Assembly: GCF_000350225.1 (NCBI RefSeq)
Contig: NW_005179052.1
Location: 34,156-98,155, forward strand
Direction of reading: 5' to 3'
Length of the DNA stretch: 64,000 bases
DNA from: Chondrus crispus
Lineage: Eukaryota; Rhodophyta; Florideophyceae; Gigartinales; Gigartinaceae
Shown: positions 43,176 through 54,181 of the stretch, one piece after another
How positions within the stretch are numbered: position 1 is the stretch's first letter
Layout of the letters: each line of letters opens with the position of its first letter
Program-made: the position numbers and the translations under genes
The notes under the pieces: model-generated
What the model saw: the letters and a program-made list of their open reading frames with translations, nothing else
Database searches by the model: none
What the model was told of the DNA's origin: nothing

Positions 43176-44007
43176 CCCTTGGATAGGAGTTCTGTGTGAC
43201 ATGTGCTGACAGGACTTTTTCTCCTCTGTAAGGAACAAGGATGCAGGTGTCCAACGGGAACACGTGTACGGTTATATCCTAGTAGAAAACATTGCAACTA
43301 TTTTTGTGGTGAGTTTCAAAAAACGCGTGCCTTGCTGATGGAGAGCGAAGCAAGAATGGCAAGCATAGGAATTTTTATTTCTCAACTACAACGCAAACCT
43401 CTTTGCATCGAAGCGCTTCGATTACGGCCATGAAACATGCCGAAGAGGGAAATGTCTTGTTTTACTGTCGTAGTTCATCTCTCTGCCATGAAAGAATTTG
43501 TCTCCGTGGAGAATCACAATTAAGTCATCCATCACCTCATCATAGACCAGGTGCAGAGAGAGAGAGTGATGATTTTTATTCGCACTGCTGATCGCAGGCG
43601 GAACAGGAGAGCAGCGCAGAAACTGCAAACATGCCACGACGGCCATTTCCAGAGCCGGGTCGCACTACCCTTAAAAGTGCAATGTTATAGAGGCTGGGGA
43701 TACGGATTTCGGGAGGGAACTGACATGAAAGCCCAAGTGAGAAACCCACGATTTGGATGATTCCTGATGCACCATGGCTTATGCTAGTACGAAAATTATA
43801 CCCAGATTCAAGAGGCCATGCCGCTAATTCCGCGCGCATTCATCCAATACTTTCACGCAACAGCAGAGATTGATGCGGAATCTCATCCCTCTCGATATTT
43901 TTGCTCAGTCCCCACCCATTGAGATCGCTTTTAGAGTCACTCTTCAATGGCAAATTTCCATCTCTGCACCCATGCTCGCCTGAGCCCCTGCCCATCCGAC
44001 GCAATCA
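43176..44007. other. Intergenic region before the first cysteine-rich gene
   Basis: No supported gene. Only short open frames. Confidence 0.45.
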
Positions 44008-44015
44008 TATAAAAG
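44008..44015 (+). promoter_or_regulatory. TATA box of the 77-aa cysteine-rich gene
   Basis: TATAAAAG, 89 nt before the ATG. Confidence 0.7.
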
Positions 44016-44103
44016 TAGGCTCAACCCGTTCCTTGACTTTTTCTTCTGTATCAAACCCTCCTTGGTCACTCAAACATTTATTCTGTGTTACGGGTCCTTC
44101 GAA

Positions 44104-44337
44104 ATGGTGAAACCGTTTTTCGCTGTCATCCTGCTCGCGCTTCTGCCGCTACTTATCGCTACAACCATTCCTGCGACCATCCAGCTGTACAAGAGCCCAT
44201 GTGGGGACAAGCAGATTATCAGGCGCATATGCCGGCTCAAGGAAAAGATGACGTCATCCTACAGTAACTGCGAGGTCGCAGAGTGTGACAATAACAGCAA
44301 GCCTGAGTTCTTGTGCCAGTGCATTACTTTGGAGTAG
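44104..44337 (+). CDS. Small secreted six-cysteine protein, 77 aa
   Basis: MVKPFFAVILLALLPLLIA is a clear signal peptide (n-region Lys, long hydrophobic core), so the product is probably exported. The mature part has six cysteines spaced C-x9-C-x12-C-x4-C-x9-C-x-C, starting at PCGDKQ. The two 80-aa proteins at 45306 and 48676 share this spacing (C-x9-C-x13-C-x4-C-x9-C-x-C) and the MVK signal-peptide start, so they form one diverged family. The final C-x-C resembles CS-alpha-beta peptides, but the C-x4-C spacing does not fit that fold. TATA at 44008 and AATAAA at 44412-44417 frame the gene. Function unknown. Three disulfides are inferred. Confidence 0.8.
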   Translation: MVKPFFAVILLALLPLLIATTIPATIQLYKSPCGDKQIIRRICRLKEKMTSSYSNCEVAECDNNSKPEFLCQCITLE

Positions 44338-44411
44338 AAGGTTTCATTGCTGCTTGGTCGGAAAACAAGTATATTTTAAGTGGTGCGTAGCCTAGCACAA
44401 GAGATGGCAGC

Positions 44412-44417
44412 AATAAA
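44412..44417 (+). terminator. Polyadenylation signal AATAAA
   Basis: 75 nt after the stop of the 77-aa gene. Confidence 0.55.
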
Positions 44418-45185
44418 AATAACATGACGAAACATGGCATGCAACCGTTCTGTTCCGATTAGGACCTTCCGTCCACAAGAGAATGAGCCCCAGGCACTCC
44501 ATCCGTTTACATCGCGGAAGTCGGACGTTGGACATGGTGCAATGATAAATCCTGCAGCGTCTTGCACCGGGACGGAGGCCTGTCCATGCAATGGGAGAGG
44601 GTCCGGACATTCATTAGACGAGCCCAAGTCACGGAAAATCCTTGTTTCCCCATATCTGAAGTTCTGTCAAGACTATGCCCTCATACCCAGGAGCGTAAGA
44701 GTAAGTAAAGTACGGGGCAGATCGTATTCATTTTTTCCAACTTTGTCCCTAATTAATTCTTCCCCCCCAAGAAGGCCGCCCAAAAGTGTTCATCCGCGTT
44801 CAATAATGACAGTAGAATGTTTAACACTCTGCATACCGTACAGTACGGGTACAGTCTGGGGGACTGGCTGTGCACAGGTCTTGTGCGTACTGTACCTGTA
44901 CGGTTATTCAGCGTCTAATACCATATGCGTCTACTCTGCTCATCTGAAGCTGGTTTTGTCTCAATGTCTTTTCATTCGCTTCGAATGCTTTCATAACCGC
45001 CAGCACATACACATTTTTATACGGTAGTCTGGAGCAATCTCAATTGCTCATACAGTATCGCACTCACGAGTATTGCGTGTGACGTCCACAGTCGTCTCAA
45101 TAGGGAAACTGTTTCGGAATTCTGCGAGAGGCGGCATTAACAACAACAGAAGTTCCGGGTCGCTTTACTGAGAGATCTAAGACAG
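44418..45185. other. Intergenic region with TAC/GTA palindromes
   Basis: No supported gene; a 197-codon open frame here has random-looking composition. Contains CCGTACAGTACGG and GTACTGTACC near 44835-44905. Confidence 0.45.
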
Positions 45186-45305
45186 CCTAAGAAGACTTAA
45201 GACACTAATTCAACAGGATTCACCATCAATTACTATGAGCCATTCCAAAAAGGCCTCTCAACACCTTTCGGAAAATCCTGCGACTGCCTGCGGCCCTCCA
45301 GAAAC

Positions 45306-45548
45306 TTAATGGGTGAAATTGCAGCGGCAGCTGAAGCCACGGCGAACGCCACGCTTGCAGCCAACAACCCTGCACTCCCAGTACTTGCCGGACGGATCGT
45401 TGGTCTTCTCACGGCACATGCGGGCGGCACGTCCCCTACCACCGCAGGGCCCACGGAAGACCATGTGGTCAGCCGTATCGATGTCCATGGCGGATGAAGA
45501 AAGAGCAAGAATGGCGACGAAGAGGAATGCGAGAATTGCCTTGACCAT
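45306..45548 (-). CDS. Small secreted six-cysteine protein, 80 aa (copy 1)
   Basis: Signal peptide MVKAILAFLFVAILALSSSA, likely cleaved after SSSA. The mature part is basic, with cysteines spaced C-x9-C-x13-C-x4-C-x9-C-x-C and an Arg/Gly-rich first loop. TATAAAAG on the minus strand at 45662-45655 is about 107 nt before the ATG. The coding sequence is identical, base for base as far as I can see, to copy 2 at 48676, while the flanks differ at several positions and small indels. It is related to the 77-aa protein at 44104. Exported peptide of unknown role; defence or adhesion are possibilities only. Confidence 0.85.
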   Translation of the reverse strand: MVKAILAFLFVAILALSSSAMDIDTADHMVFRGPCGGRGRAARMCREKTNDPSGKYWECRVVGCKRGVRRGFSCRCNFTH

Positions 45549-45654
45549 TTTGGAGGAGGGTTGGTTGTTGTGAAGATTTGAAGATGTAGGGAGATGAAGT
45601 TTGTGAGAGTGGGTGATGGAAAGAGTTAGGGACGTGAAAGGAAGGCAGAGCTCT

Positions 45655-45662
45655 CTTTTATA
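45655..45662 (-). promoter_or_regulatory. TATA box of cysteine-rich copy 1
   Basis: TATAAAAG on the minus strand, followed by AGAGCTCTGCC as in copy 2. Confidence 0.7.
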
Positions 45663-48560
45663 TTACTAACTGTGGCGCCCCTTTGACCTACTGCTTGCAT
45701 TTCTCTGGTGTGGCTTTTTTTAGACATGTTTTGGGGTGTGTTTTGTTTTGCTACTATTTGCTAAAGGTCTCCTAACTTCTCTTGACAACAGTGCATCGTG
45801 AAGATAGGGTTGCCCATCCCTCTCTATGACTGCTATCACACACTAACGAAGGTATCGACCATTCGGAATGTGATTTTCCCTGTCTTTTTATGGAGAACGA
45901 AGAAAGGAATGGAACACGAAGATTTGCTCCAGATGAAACAGAAGACTAAGATGCAGGAGTGAGGACAGATAAGACAATGTTATGTGGCGCAGGTGAAAAA
46001 TAGCTCCTCACCGGGATATTTGTGCAAGTGAAAATGAATCTAGTTGTATGCTTTTGATATTCCATCAATCCAGTAGAAATGTGATTCAGCTCCATTCCAT
46101 GGGGCCACCTAAGACTTTGTTCAATTCGATTATGTGCTGAGACATCTTTGGGCGAGCTGAGCCTCTTTGTGGATACAGTATTAACACCGCTGTTGGTCCT
46201 TTTTTGGATTGCCTAGATCTCATGATGTGCACAATTAAGCATTGCGAAACAGTCACAGACTCAGTTTACGATAATAGATAGGAATGCATGCGTGATATTG
46301 TGGTTTACAGTTTGAAATCTACGTGAGTGTGCTGCAGTTCAAATTCATGACTCAGGATGTGTGGGACAGGATCTCTTGAGATGCTGCGGCGCTGGACATT
46401 GTCGTCGAGGTGCCTTCGTTGACCACAAAATGCGCACATCATATAATTGCGACCACTGGGTCCCGAGAAAAGGGAGATATATGCAATACTGCGTAGCGCG
46501 GACGCCAGCAGCCCTAACAGCTTCGGCAATACGCCTTGCGTGTATTCATGATGTATATATCCTTGATGGAAAATTGCCTGTCTTACTTGTAAATCGTGTA
46601 AATGTGACATACAATGTATCATATCAGTAGATCAGAAAGATATCGCATTATAGGCAATCTAGTTAGGGCTTAGAAGATGTTTGACCTCATACAACATCTA
46701 AAATATGATTTTTGAACCACCTGTGCGATTTTTAAATATGGTTAATTTCTTATCTGTTTGTGTAAAGGAACCCAAAGAGATAAAATAGACCTATGAACGC
46801 GACCATAAGTCTGTCTCCATGGGAGAAATAAATGCCTTAGACATACCTGACAAGGACATGCCTAGAGAAATCGACACTCTTAGTCGCCAATCAAACCGAC
46901 AGCTGGTTCGGCAAAGCAGACCTCCTAGTCTGGCCCCTCCTCGGTTTCTGGCACACCGCGAAACTATGCATGGAAGGATACGCTAAAGATCTCGGAACTG
47001 GAATGGAGAAAGAGCGAAAGTTATTCATTTGAACAATGATTGAAGTGTACACTGAAAACAGTCCAGGCCCTTTTAAGCGGTTCTGCAGACGAAATGGAAA
47101 TGAAAGCGCTGTTCAAACAAGGCAAAACATCCGCACTTCAAGTCCCCTATGACTACAAGCAAATGTGATGCATGTATGGAGATGTCGAGCCACATCTGAC
47201 GATAGGCTGATTATGTCGTATTCTTGCCATTGACTCGTGTGCAACATTTGCATGCGGCAGATACATTGTGCATGCACACAGAAGTCGGAAATGCATATGG
47301 ATCCGTCCCCAACCACGCGTGCAAAACAGTTATGCGGGTACACATAGAATCAAGATTGCCATGGAAGAACAGCAATATACCATGAGATCCGAAGCCCTGC
47401 AGTGATGATGGGTGAAGAAGAAATGGGCAGCAATGTTCTTTGAGATAGATATTCATGCATGGAGCCTCCTCGTACAAAATTGATCGTATATCTATCTTCT
47501 AACGTATTTCAGAAAAGGACGTGTAGCAAGCACTTGTTCCTGATCTATGGTATATTCATCCTAGGGGTTTCAAAAATGCTGAAATGCTGTTCAGGCAAAG
47601 AATGCTTTTTCACGTTCCACAGGCTTTATGGGAAGCACCTTCATGTTTCTTCTCACTTCCTGCAAGACATTCTCAGTCTCATACGGTATGTGCCATTTGT
47701 GGGCCGAATCCTGCGGCCTCAGCCATTATGAGCACGGTACCCATTTACAGGGACGTGGCAGAATCGGAAAATAGTTTAGAACTTGTGGTTGCATAGAGGA
47801 AACTTGGTCTCGGTTTTTCTTTGTTGGACAGAAGTCTCGATCGATTGTTTCAGGATGTCTGGTCGTATGTATGAACCCAGTAGCGCTGTGGAGAAAATAG
47901 TAGCAAGAGGGGGGAGCTACACTTCGAAGGGTTGGTAGCCTTCAACCCTTTCTTCTTGCCATCTACGGAACATAGCTATTCCCCAAACGAAGGGTTATGT
48001 TGTGCTCGTGTGCAACATATTGCGTGGTCACAAGGAAGAGCTCTGACGTTATTTCAACAGAAAATTCAATAAATCAGAATTTTCATTCTTCCGAAACGTA
48101 TTGTCATGTTCACACGGGAGAGATATAATTATTTATCGTGCCCTTTTGCCAGGAAGAAGTATCTTTGTTGCAAACATACTCCTTAGTCACCCTGCTCGAG
48201 TCTGTATGGAAAGATAATGTGAGATAAATAGGCCTGATTCAAGCAAGAGGACGTAAACAAGCGTACAGGGAAACAGATATGCCTGTCGGGGTACAATGTA
48301 ATCTTTAAGCTGCCGAATAGGTGTCTTGTCATGGACTATAGAGAGACAATGCAAGAGTACTGCTTAACGTTACATGGTCCACGTATTTCTGATTCCGCGG
48401 CATGTTCACGCACACCGAAGCCAACTTGTAGACTGAGCAAATGAGTCATCGCAAGCAAAAACGCATTCTCTCAGTGGATAGCAAATCTGGCACTGCGCAC
48501 CTGCACCCCTAACACCGCTATCACTCACAATCTCACACCCCATCGTGGTCTCAGATCTTC
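45663..48560. other. Intergenic region between the inverted gene copies
   Basis: AT-richer than the elements. No supported gene or transposon end. A short open stretch near 46865-47030 has protein-like composition but no start or homology I can name. Confidence 0.45.
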
Positions 48561-48567
48561 TATATAA
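48561..48567 (+). promoter_or_regulatory. TATA box of cysteine-rich copy 2
   Basis: TATATAA followed by GAGAGCTCTGCC, 115 nt before the ATG. Confidence 0.7.
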
Positions 48568-48675
48568 GAGAGCTCTGCCTTCCTTTCACGTCCCTAACTC
48601 TTTCCATCACCCACTCTCACACACATTCATCTCCCTACATCTCCAAATCTTCACAACAACCAACCCTCCTCCAAA

Positions 48676-48918
48676 ATGGTCAAGGCAATTCTCGCATTCC
48701 TCTTCGTCGCCATTCTTGCTCTTTCTTCATCCGCCATGGACATCGATACGGCTGACCACATGGTCTTCCGTGGGCCCTGCGGTGGTAGGGGACGTGCCGC
48801 CCGCATGTGCCGTGAGAAGACCAACGATCCGTCCGGCAAGTACTGGGAGTGCAGGGTTGTTGGCTGCAAGCGTGGCGTTCGCCGTGGCTTCAGCTGCCGC
48901 TGCAATTTCACCCATTAA
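48676..48918 (+). CDS. Small secreted six-cysteine protein, 80 aa (copy 2)
   Basis: Same protein as the 45306-45548 copy: signal peptide, then a basic six-cysteine mature peptide ending CNFTH. A pyrimidine-rich 5' leader (CCCTAACTC, CCATCACCCACTCTC) precedes the ATG. AATAAA at 49054-49059, 136 nt after the stop, is a likely polyadenylation signal and lies just outside the duplicated unit. Both copies have promoters and can be expressed. Confidence 0.87.
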   Translation: MVKAILAFLFVAILALSSSAMDIDTADHMVFRGPCGGRGRAARMCREKTNDPSGKYWECRVVGCKRGVRRGFSCRCNFTH

Positions 48919-49053
48919 GTTTCTTGAGGGCCGCAGGCGCTCGCAGGATTTTCCGGAAGTTCTGGAGATGCATTTTTTTAATGGCTCACAGAAGTTGATG
49001 GTGAATCTTGTTGAATTAGTGCTGAAGTCTTCATAGGCTATATGATATTTCCC

Positions 49054-49059
49054 AATAAA
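49054..49059 (+). terminator. Polyadenylation signal AATAAA of cysteine-rich copy 2
   Basis: CCCAATAAAACGG downstream of the stop. Confidence 0.5.
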
Positions 49060-50089
49060 ACGGCCCGACTCTTTTGATGTTAAAGCTGCTTGTCGTAGAG
49101 TTCTGAATTAGATCTTCCCACATGGGTCGAATTTGATGGCGACACTTGCACTTGAGCATGCTATGATATGATTTGAAGTGGGTCGCCACGATTGTCGGAA
49201 GCTTATCCACGCTGGTATTATTTAAACAAGCTATTGGAAGAGCGAAAAAGACCAGGCCGCAGTTGGGCAGCAAAACCTCCGTTCAGGATTGCATAATAAG
49301 ATGAACCCCCACCATAATATATACGTACAAGTAGATAGAACAGTTGCGTTCTCTGATAAATGGAAAAAGCAGGGAGCGTCATGACTTGTGGAAAAGCAGG
49401 TATATCTTTCCAAGTTTAGAAACCTTTCACTGCATCGATTCGTCGGCCATAACGCGTCCTTTCGGAAATTTACGGCTCATTTCTGATGGTGCGCATCCGT
49501 AAAATTATTTTTAACTGCATTACGTCGAGCATTCTCGTTCTATGAGCATCTATTTCAGTATTCTTAACTGAATACACGATGAAACTTGTTTAGAGTCAGA
49601 TGGGACAGAAACAAGTGCAGGGTCAGATTATGATTCCATTCTCTCTGAAGCACAAAGCACATCCGTGGATGATATGCCCTTTCACCATAAAGCCAAGTGA
49701 CGTAGTGCCTGTTTCCTTTATTCAATGAGAGTGCAGATACTGCAGTTGTGTAACATAATGACCTCTCTGATACAAGGGGATGTTTTGGTTGATATGCTGA
49801 CGTCGCGTCCCATGTCAAGAAATGTCGTTGGTCAATAGGGAGTACAGTATACGCCTGCGCTTCGTCAGTGAAATACTGTAACGATCAAATGCAGTACAAC
49901 ATTACAGTGCTTTCAGTAATGTCTGAAATTTTTGTCCACGTCGTTTTAGTGAACGGGCTGAAAAGTGCACAGTTGCTTGACGGACCGCAAGGACAGACTG
50001 TCCGCATTACAGTCTGTCACACGCGGTACTTAGACCCACGAGACGGCGACGACGAGTAAAGACAGAACCATGAGAATTACGATTTATCA
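49060..50089. other. Intergenic region, probably including the 5' LTR of a copia element
   Basis: The right limit is the apparent LTR end ...TTATCA at 50089. I could not place the LTR start. No other gene seen. Confidence 0.4.
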
Positions 50090-50101
50090 GGTTATGGCCC
50101 G
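50090..50101 (+). other. Copia-type primer-binding site (internal initiator tRNA-Met)
   Basis: GGTTATGGCCCG directly after TTATCA. Many copia elements use GGTTATGGGCCC, complementary to an internal part of initiator tRNA-Met; one base appears missing here. Confidence 0.5.
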
Positions 50102-50342
50102 CTTCGCTTCACTCCTCAACACACGAAACATCGAATAACAAACTGGATCGCGCTTACCCCAAGCACCCAGGACCGGCACGCACCCGCCGCAGCCAACCCC
50201 CAGTGCAAAACCAAGCCGGAACGGAAACGCTCAACACAAGGCAGCCCCGTCCCGAATCCCCATCAATCCCCCCACACTGCCTCCCGCAGACCTCCTCTAC
50301 ATCCCACCACAACACCCACGCGCCCACTCCAATCCCACAATC

Positions 50343-50700
50343 ATGGACCGCCGTGACATCCCCAAACTCGAACCGTCGAATTACTGTCCCTGGCTCATCC
50401 CGTTACGATCAGCCGCATACACACACGACGCCATTGATCACCTCGAAGGCAATCCGCCCACCCCCGACAATGATCAAGACCTACACACAAACACGATAGT
50501 GAAACACACGCTTATCGGCAAGATGATGGCGACTATCCCCGCAGACATCCTCAAACTATTGCTAATGCCCGACGAGCAACCCACCCCGTACGACATCCTG
50601 CAAAAGCTCACAGTTCATCTCGACATTACAAATGCCAGCGACCACAATTATCTCAAGCAACTGGCCGAGCAATGTCAAATCGAGGAAGGTCAGACTGTAT
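50343..50700 (+). pseudogene. gag: Ty1/copia Gag-protease ORF, left part (split by element B)
   Basis: ATG at 50343 (MDRRDIPKLEPSNYCPW). A tryptophan-containing start followed by a helical region is typical of copia Gag. The frame is open to the insertion point and continues, after removal of element B and one TGTAT copy, at 63237 in the matching frame. Transcription could start in the copia LTR upstream. The polyprotein is cut after codon 119. Confidence 0.75.
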
Positions 50701-51301
50701 TGTGGTACAACCGTAGGGAGCCTAAACCGTAAACGGAAAAGGACAGGCTGTACCTAAAATGAGGGAGCCTGGGGGACTGCCACACTGGAGCGTCAGGTAG
50801 AATAATCCGGAACAGTAGGAAGCACAGGACAAGGGAGGTACACCGCACTGGACACGCGCAGTCGTACTGGGGTGTAGAGCAGTACGACCGGTGGCGAGCT
50901 GGAAATCTGAAGGTCTTACTTAACCGTACGGAGAAAGGACTAGGGTAGGAAGTAAGGGGAGGCGTGCTTGCCTCGGTCTACCTCCATCCCGGTCCCCCCT
51001 ATCTTATACCCCCTAGTAGGGCGGTGGCACCGGACGGACTACAGTAGCTGTACATACTGTAGCCAGCTTACTGTAGCTTACGGTAACTAAAAATGAACTA
51101 CTGTACTAACCCACCGATCGGTTGCGCACCACGTGTACACCTGCACTAGCTGGTGCCACTAACTACATTTGGACTCCCACTTGGTCACATCTACACGTGC
51201 TGGCCACGTATGCACCGTATCGGTTAACATCGTACTACTGTACTTGTCGAGGCCTCTGGCGCCCGCCTAGTACAGTAGCGCCACTTGGCAATTGTATCAC
51301 A
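50701..51301 (-). repeat. Element B 3' LTR
   Basis: 601 bp; its inner end is TTGTATCACA (one change). Same palindrome-rich U3 as A. Confidence 0.95.
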
Positions 51302-51315
51302 GACCCCCCTTCTTA
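51301..51315 (-). other. Terminal polypurine tract of element B
   Basis: Minus strand TAAGAAGGGGGGTCT, identical to the internal tract at 55845-55859. Confidence 0.85.
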
Positions 51316-51514
51316 AATGACGGCACGTCCTCGTGCCGACCGGTCGGGTCCCGTATCTCCACTGCCAGCCGTCCCGACGACCGTGCTTGGCACGTCTATT
51401 CCGTTATCGGTATCTGCTGCCGCCTTCCTGGCCGACAACCGCACTGTGTTGACTTCTTCCGTAATGGGCAAGCGCCGGCGCCCGGTCGGGCAGCTCGGCG
51501 GTCTTTCGCTCGGC

Positions 51515-51522
51515 TATATAAG
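51515..51522 (+). promoter_or_regulatory. TATA box for the element B antisense ORF
   Basis: TATATAAG on the plus strand, 143 nt before the aORF ATG and about 210 nt inside the LTR. The homologous position in A is TCATGTGA, where the ORF is dead. Confidence 0.6.
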
Positions 51523-51657
51523 CAGGGCGAGGATTCCCATGCGGTCAAGACTCTGGCTCCCCCATGCGATCGACCCCCACCCGTACTAACCTCATCTCTT
51601 CCCAACCAGACGGTACGAGCTACTTCCACGACTTCTTCTGTCCCTATTATCTCGCCG

Positions 51658-54134
51658 ATGTCGGAACACGTGAATAACCCGACGGTGCCGGCGGTGGATC
51701 CGCCGGCGGTACGGTCGAGGGCTGAGGCGACACCGCCCCGTTCTCACATACTGAGACCGCTGCCGAGTATCCCCGTACCGCGTCTCCCATCGCTCACCCG
51801 AGCGGTGAGTCGGTTGAGAGCAGCAACGGTAACACCGGCCTCTCCTGACCAGCTCGATAGGGCGGACCGTTCAACGGTGATCAGAAGGCCCCGGAGGAAC
51901 CGCGGTGTGCGAGCCAATCGGTCAATGAGTCTACGAGAGATAGCCCGCCGCGCGTTCCCCGGTCAAGAACTCGACCACCGCTGGCGGCGCACGGGGTGGC
52001 TATCTGCCGCTCCGGAGCCCCCGCTAAATGCCGCTGAATACAGTAGGCTTTCCCATCGGTACCTCGACGCGGCGCGCTTTGCCGAGATCCCCGTTCAACG
52101 TGGGGTCCGCAGTCGGTCGTCGAAACGCCACGGAGGTCGGCGGACCCAAGGCCAGGCCTGGATCGACCGCTGGCGCCATTCGCCCTGTCAGGTTTTGGCC
52201 GACTCGGGGAGTGACATCATGTATGTCCGCTGCCCCGAGGAGGTAGCGTACCACAAGGCCCTGTTGCCGCTGCTCGCCCGGTTCGGCCGGGCAGACCAAG
52301 CGGTCCCCATGCTCGGTTGGTGGCCTTCCCCCGCCCAATATGGGATTGGTACAGCGTCGCCAACCGTCGCCGGTGGGGCGAGGACGCCGCACGGGAGAGC
52401 CGCCTCCGCTGGCGAGGTACGGATTTCTTCTTCCACCTCTGGCACTGCACGGAATTCTTCTCCGTGCTATTCCAAGCGCGGTCGAAGCTCTATCCGCACC
52501 TGCCCACCGACTGGTCCGATTTTGAGGCGCCCGAGCACCTCTGCGGGCCGACGCCCAGTGTGATGGCGTACGTCGCCTCACGGTGGCTGTCGGGCTCTCG
52601 GATCGCAGTCGATAACCAGCAGCGAGCGCTGGTCCGTGCCAGCACGCTGTCGGAGTGGGCAGCTCTCGTGCTCCACTGCTTCTTCCGTGCGGTGTGTGAA
52701 GGGATGCCGTTCTTCACGCGCTGTCCCGACCCGCGTCTGGACGCGCGCCGGCATCAACCCTGCCCGGGCGTGCTCTTCCGCCTGCAACCGTCTTTGGTTG
52801 CATTGATCCGATCGGCGGGGATAGCCGCGTTGGTCGAAGGTTCCCCATCCGATGCCGACTACACCGACCAGCTCTTGGAATTCACCCCTCACCGGCCGTG
52901 GAGGGACGACGCAGACTTTATCTGGTACGATTACCGTACCGGAGTCATCCCTCACATGCCTCGGCGTGGGGAGGAAGAACCGGAGGGTCCTCATGAAGAC
53001 CCCGACCAGTCGGTCATACCGGGTTCACCAGGTCTCCCTCTCGAGAAGGCCCCCACGGCGACACCCGCCCAAGCGGAGCTGCCGGGGGTAGCGTACCTCA
53101 ACGGACTTGGAAGGGAGTGAGGCTCAATGGGTCCCGCTCCCCCGCAGGAGACCTTACGGAATTTACCCCAGCCCCCCACCTCGGTGGTAGTCGAGGCGTG
53201 CCCCCTTGGGTCGGCCTACAGGGCCACGGAGGTCGACGAAGAAATGGAGAGGCCCCCGCCGCCCCCGCTGGGCTCGGTGGAGGTCGTCGAGATTACCGAC
53301 GAGACCCTCTTGGGGGCTGGTGAGGGTCCCAGGTTACCACTCGCCGGGGTAACCGGGTCGGAATCTCCGTCTTGGAAGACAGAGGTTCCGCCGCCTTCGC
53401 CGGATAGCCGTTCTCCGCTCCGGCCCCCGCCAGTTCGCAGCGTGGCGGCGGCGTTGGCGCCGTACTTGGGTTCCCCGAGCGACAGTTCCTCGGCTGCGTG
53501 GAACTCTCGACTTGGGGTCGGAGCGCGAACGCCCATGCACGACCGCTGGGCCAACGCGGGGCTTCTGCCAGCGCGTTTACCCTTGTCGAGGGAGGACCGG
53601 GATCCGAAACGGTTTGCGCCGGTCGTGGGCGGGGCGGAGCCTCCGCCGGCCGCCTCGTCCTCTTCCGCGACGAGCGAGAATCCGATACGGTCCCCGCCAG
53701 CAGCGGGCGGTTCATCCCAGCCCATGCCGCCATTATCCGCCGGGTTTCGTCCCGAGGCGGAAATAGATGCCTTCGCGGTTCTACAGTACGCATGTTCGTA
53801 CGAGAACCTCGAGGTGCCTTCAACCGTGACGGATGCGCTCGTGGCCGCTCGCTCGTGGGTCCACGCCTTGCGCCAACGTAACGCAGAGCTTGCCGAGGCG
53901 CGCCGTCAGCTCTCCATTTTGGAGACCGAGGCCGAAGAGGGTGCGGCCCTCGTCCGGACGGCTGCCTCAGCAGTTGACGAGCTCGGTCGAGTCTTCTCCG
54001 GGCGCCGCAAGCACGGGGCTGAGATGCCACCTGCGCCGGGTTTCACCAACCGGTCTTCTGGGGCGAGCATGGCGGGGCGCCCCGACGGTTTGGCCGAGGG
54101 CCTCCGCTCGCCCAAGCGCGCGAGACTCGAATAG
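51658..54134 (+). pseudogene. Element B antisense ORF (aORF), about 825 codons, one frameshift and one TGA
   Basis: Encoded opposite to gag-pol, from ATG 51658 to TAG 54132-54134. The frame moves once in a C5 run near 52328-52333, and a TGA (53118-53120) lies between two segments of the same frame. An N-terminal Pro/Arg-rich basic part precedes the core. Core blocks are shared with C and D: RG-x3-FF-x-H (near 52425), LYPHLPTDWSDFE, LSEW-x3-V, an LVALI helix, then DFIWYDY in place of D-F-V-W-F-N. Next comes a long acidic Pro/Ser linker, and a C-terminal helical/coiled-coil block that aligns with the C/D tail (ID-x-[FY]...DAL-x-AAR). Ends with a KRAR basic cluster. TATA in front and AATAAA 42 nt behind suggest its own transcript. 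Unknown function. Confidence 0.78.
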
Positions 54135-54175
54135 GCGCTATTCCGTGACGGTGGTTCTCAACCCAATAGTACCCC

Positions 54176-54181
54176 AATAAA
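54176..54181 (+). terminator. Polyadenylation signal of the element B antisense ORF
   Basis: CCCCAATAAAACATC, 42 nt after the TAG. Confidence 0.6.

Larger units (their letters stand above)
45186..45662 (-). repeat. Inverted duplication unit 1 (about 480 bp)
   Basis: Matches 48561-49041 in opposite orientation, from the TATA box to about 120 nt past the stop. Similarity ends abruptly upstream of the TATA box. Spacer between units is about 2.9 kb. Confidence 0.9.
48561..49041 (+). repeat. Inverted duplication unit 2
   Basis: Counterpart of 45186-45662. Flanks show scattered substitutions and short indels, while the 243-bp coding part shows none. Confidence 0.9.

Noticed and set aside
44434-45027. 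197-codon plus-strand open frame
   Set aside because: No signal peptide or domain, random composition, and no promoter or conservation. It overlaps the region downstream of a poly(A) signal.
45309-45573. Open frames opposite the cysteine-rich gene (also mirrored at 48651-48915)
   Set aside because: They are shadows of the conserved gene on the other strand. Both copies show them because the DNA is identical.
46305-46630. Cysteine-containing open frames on both strands near 46.4 kb as a fourth family member
   Set aside because: No signal peptide and the cysteine spacing does not match the family.
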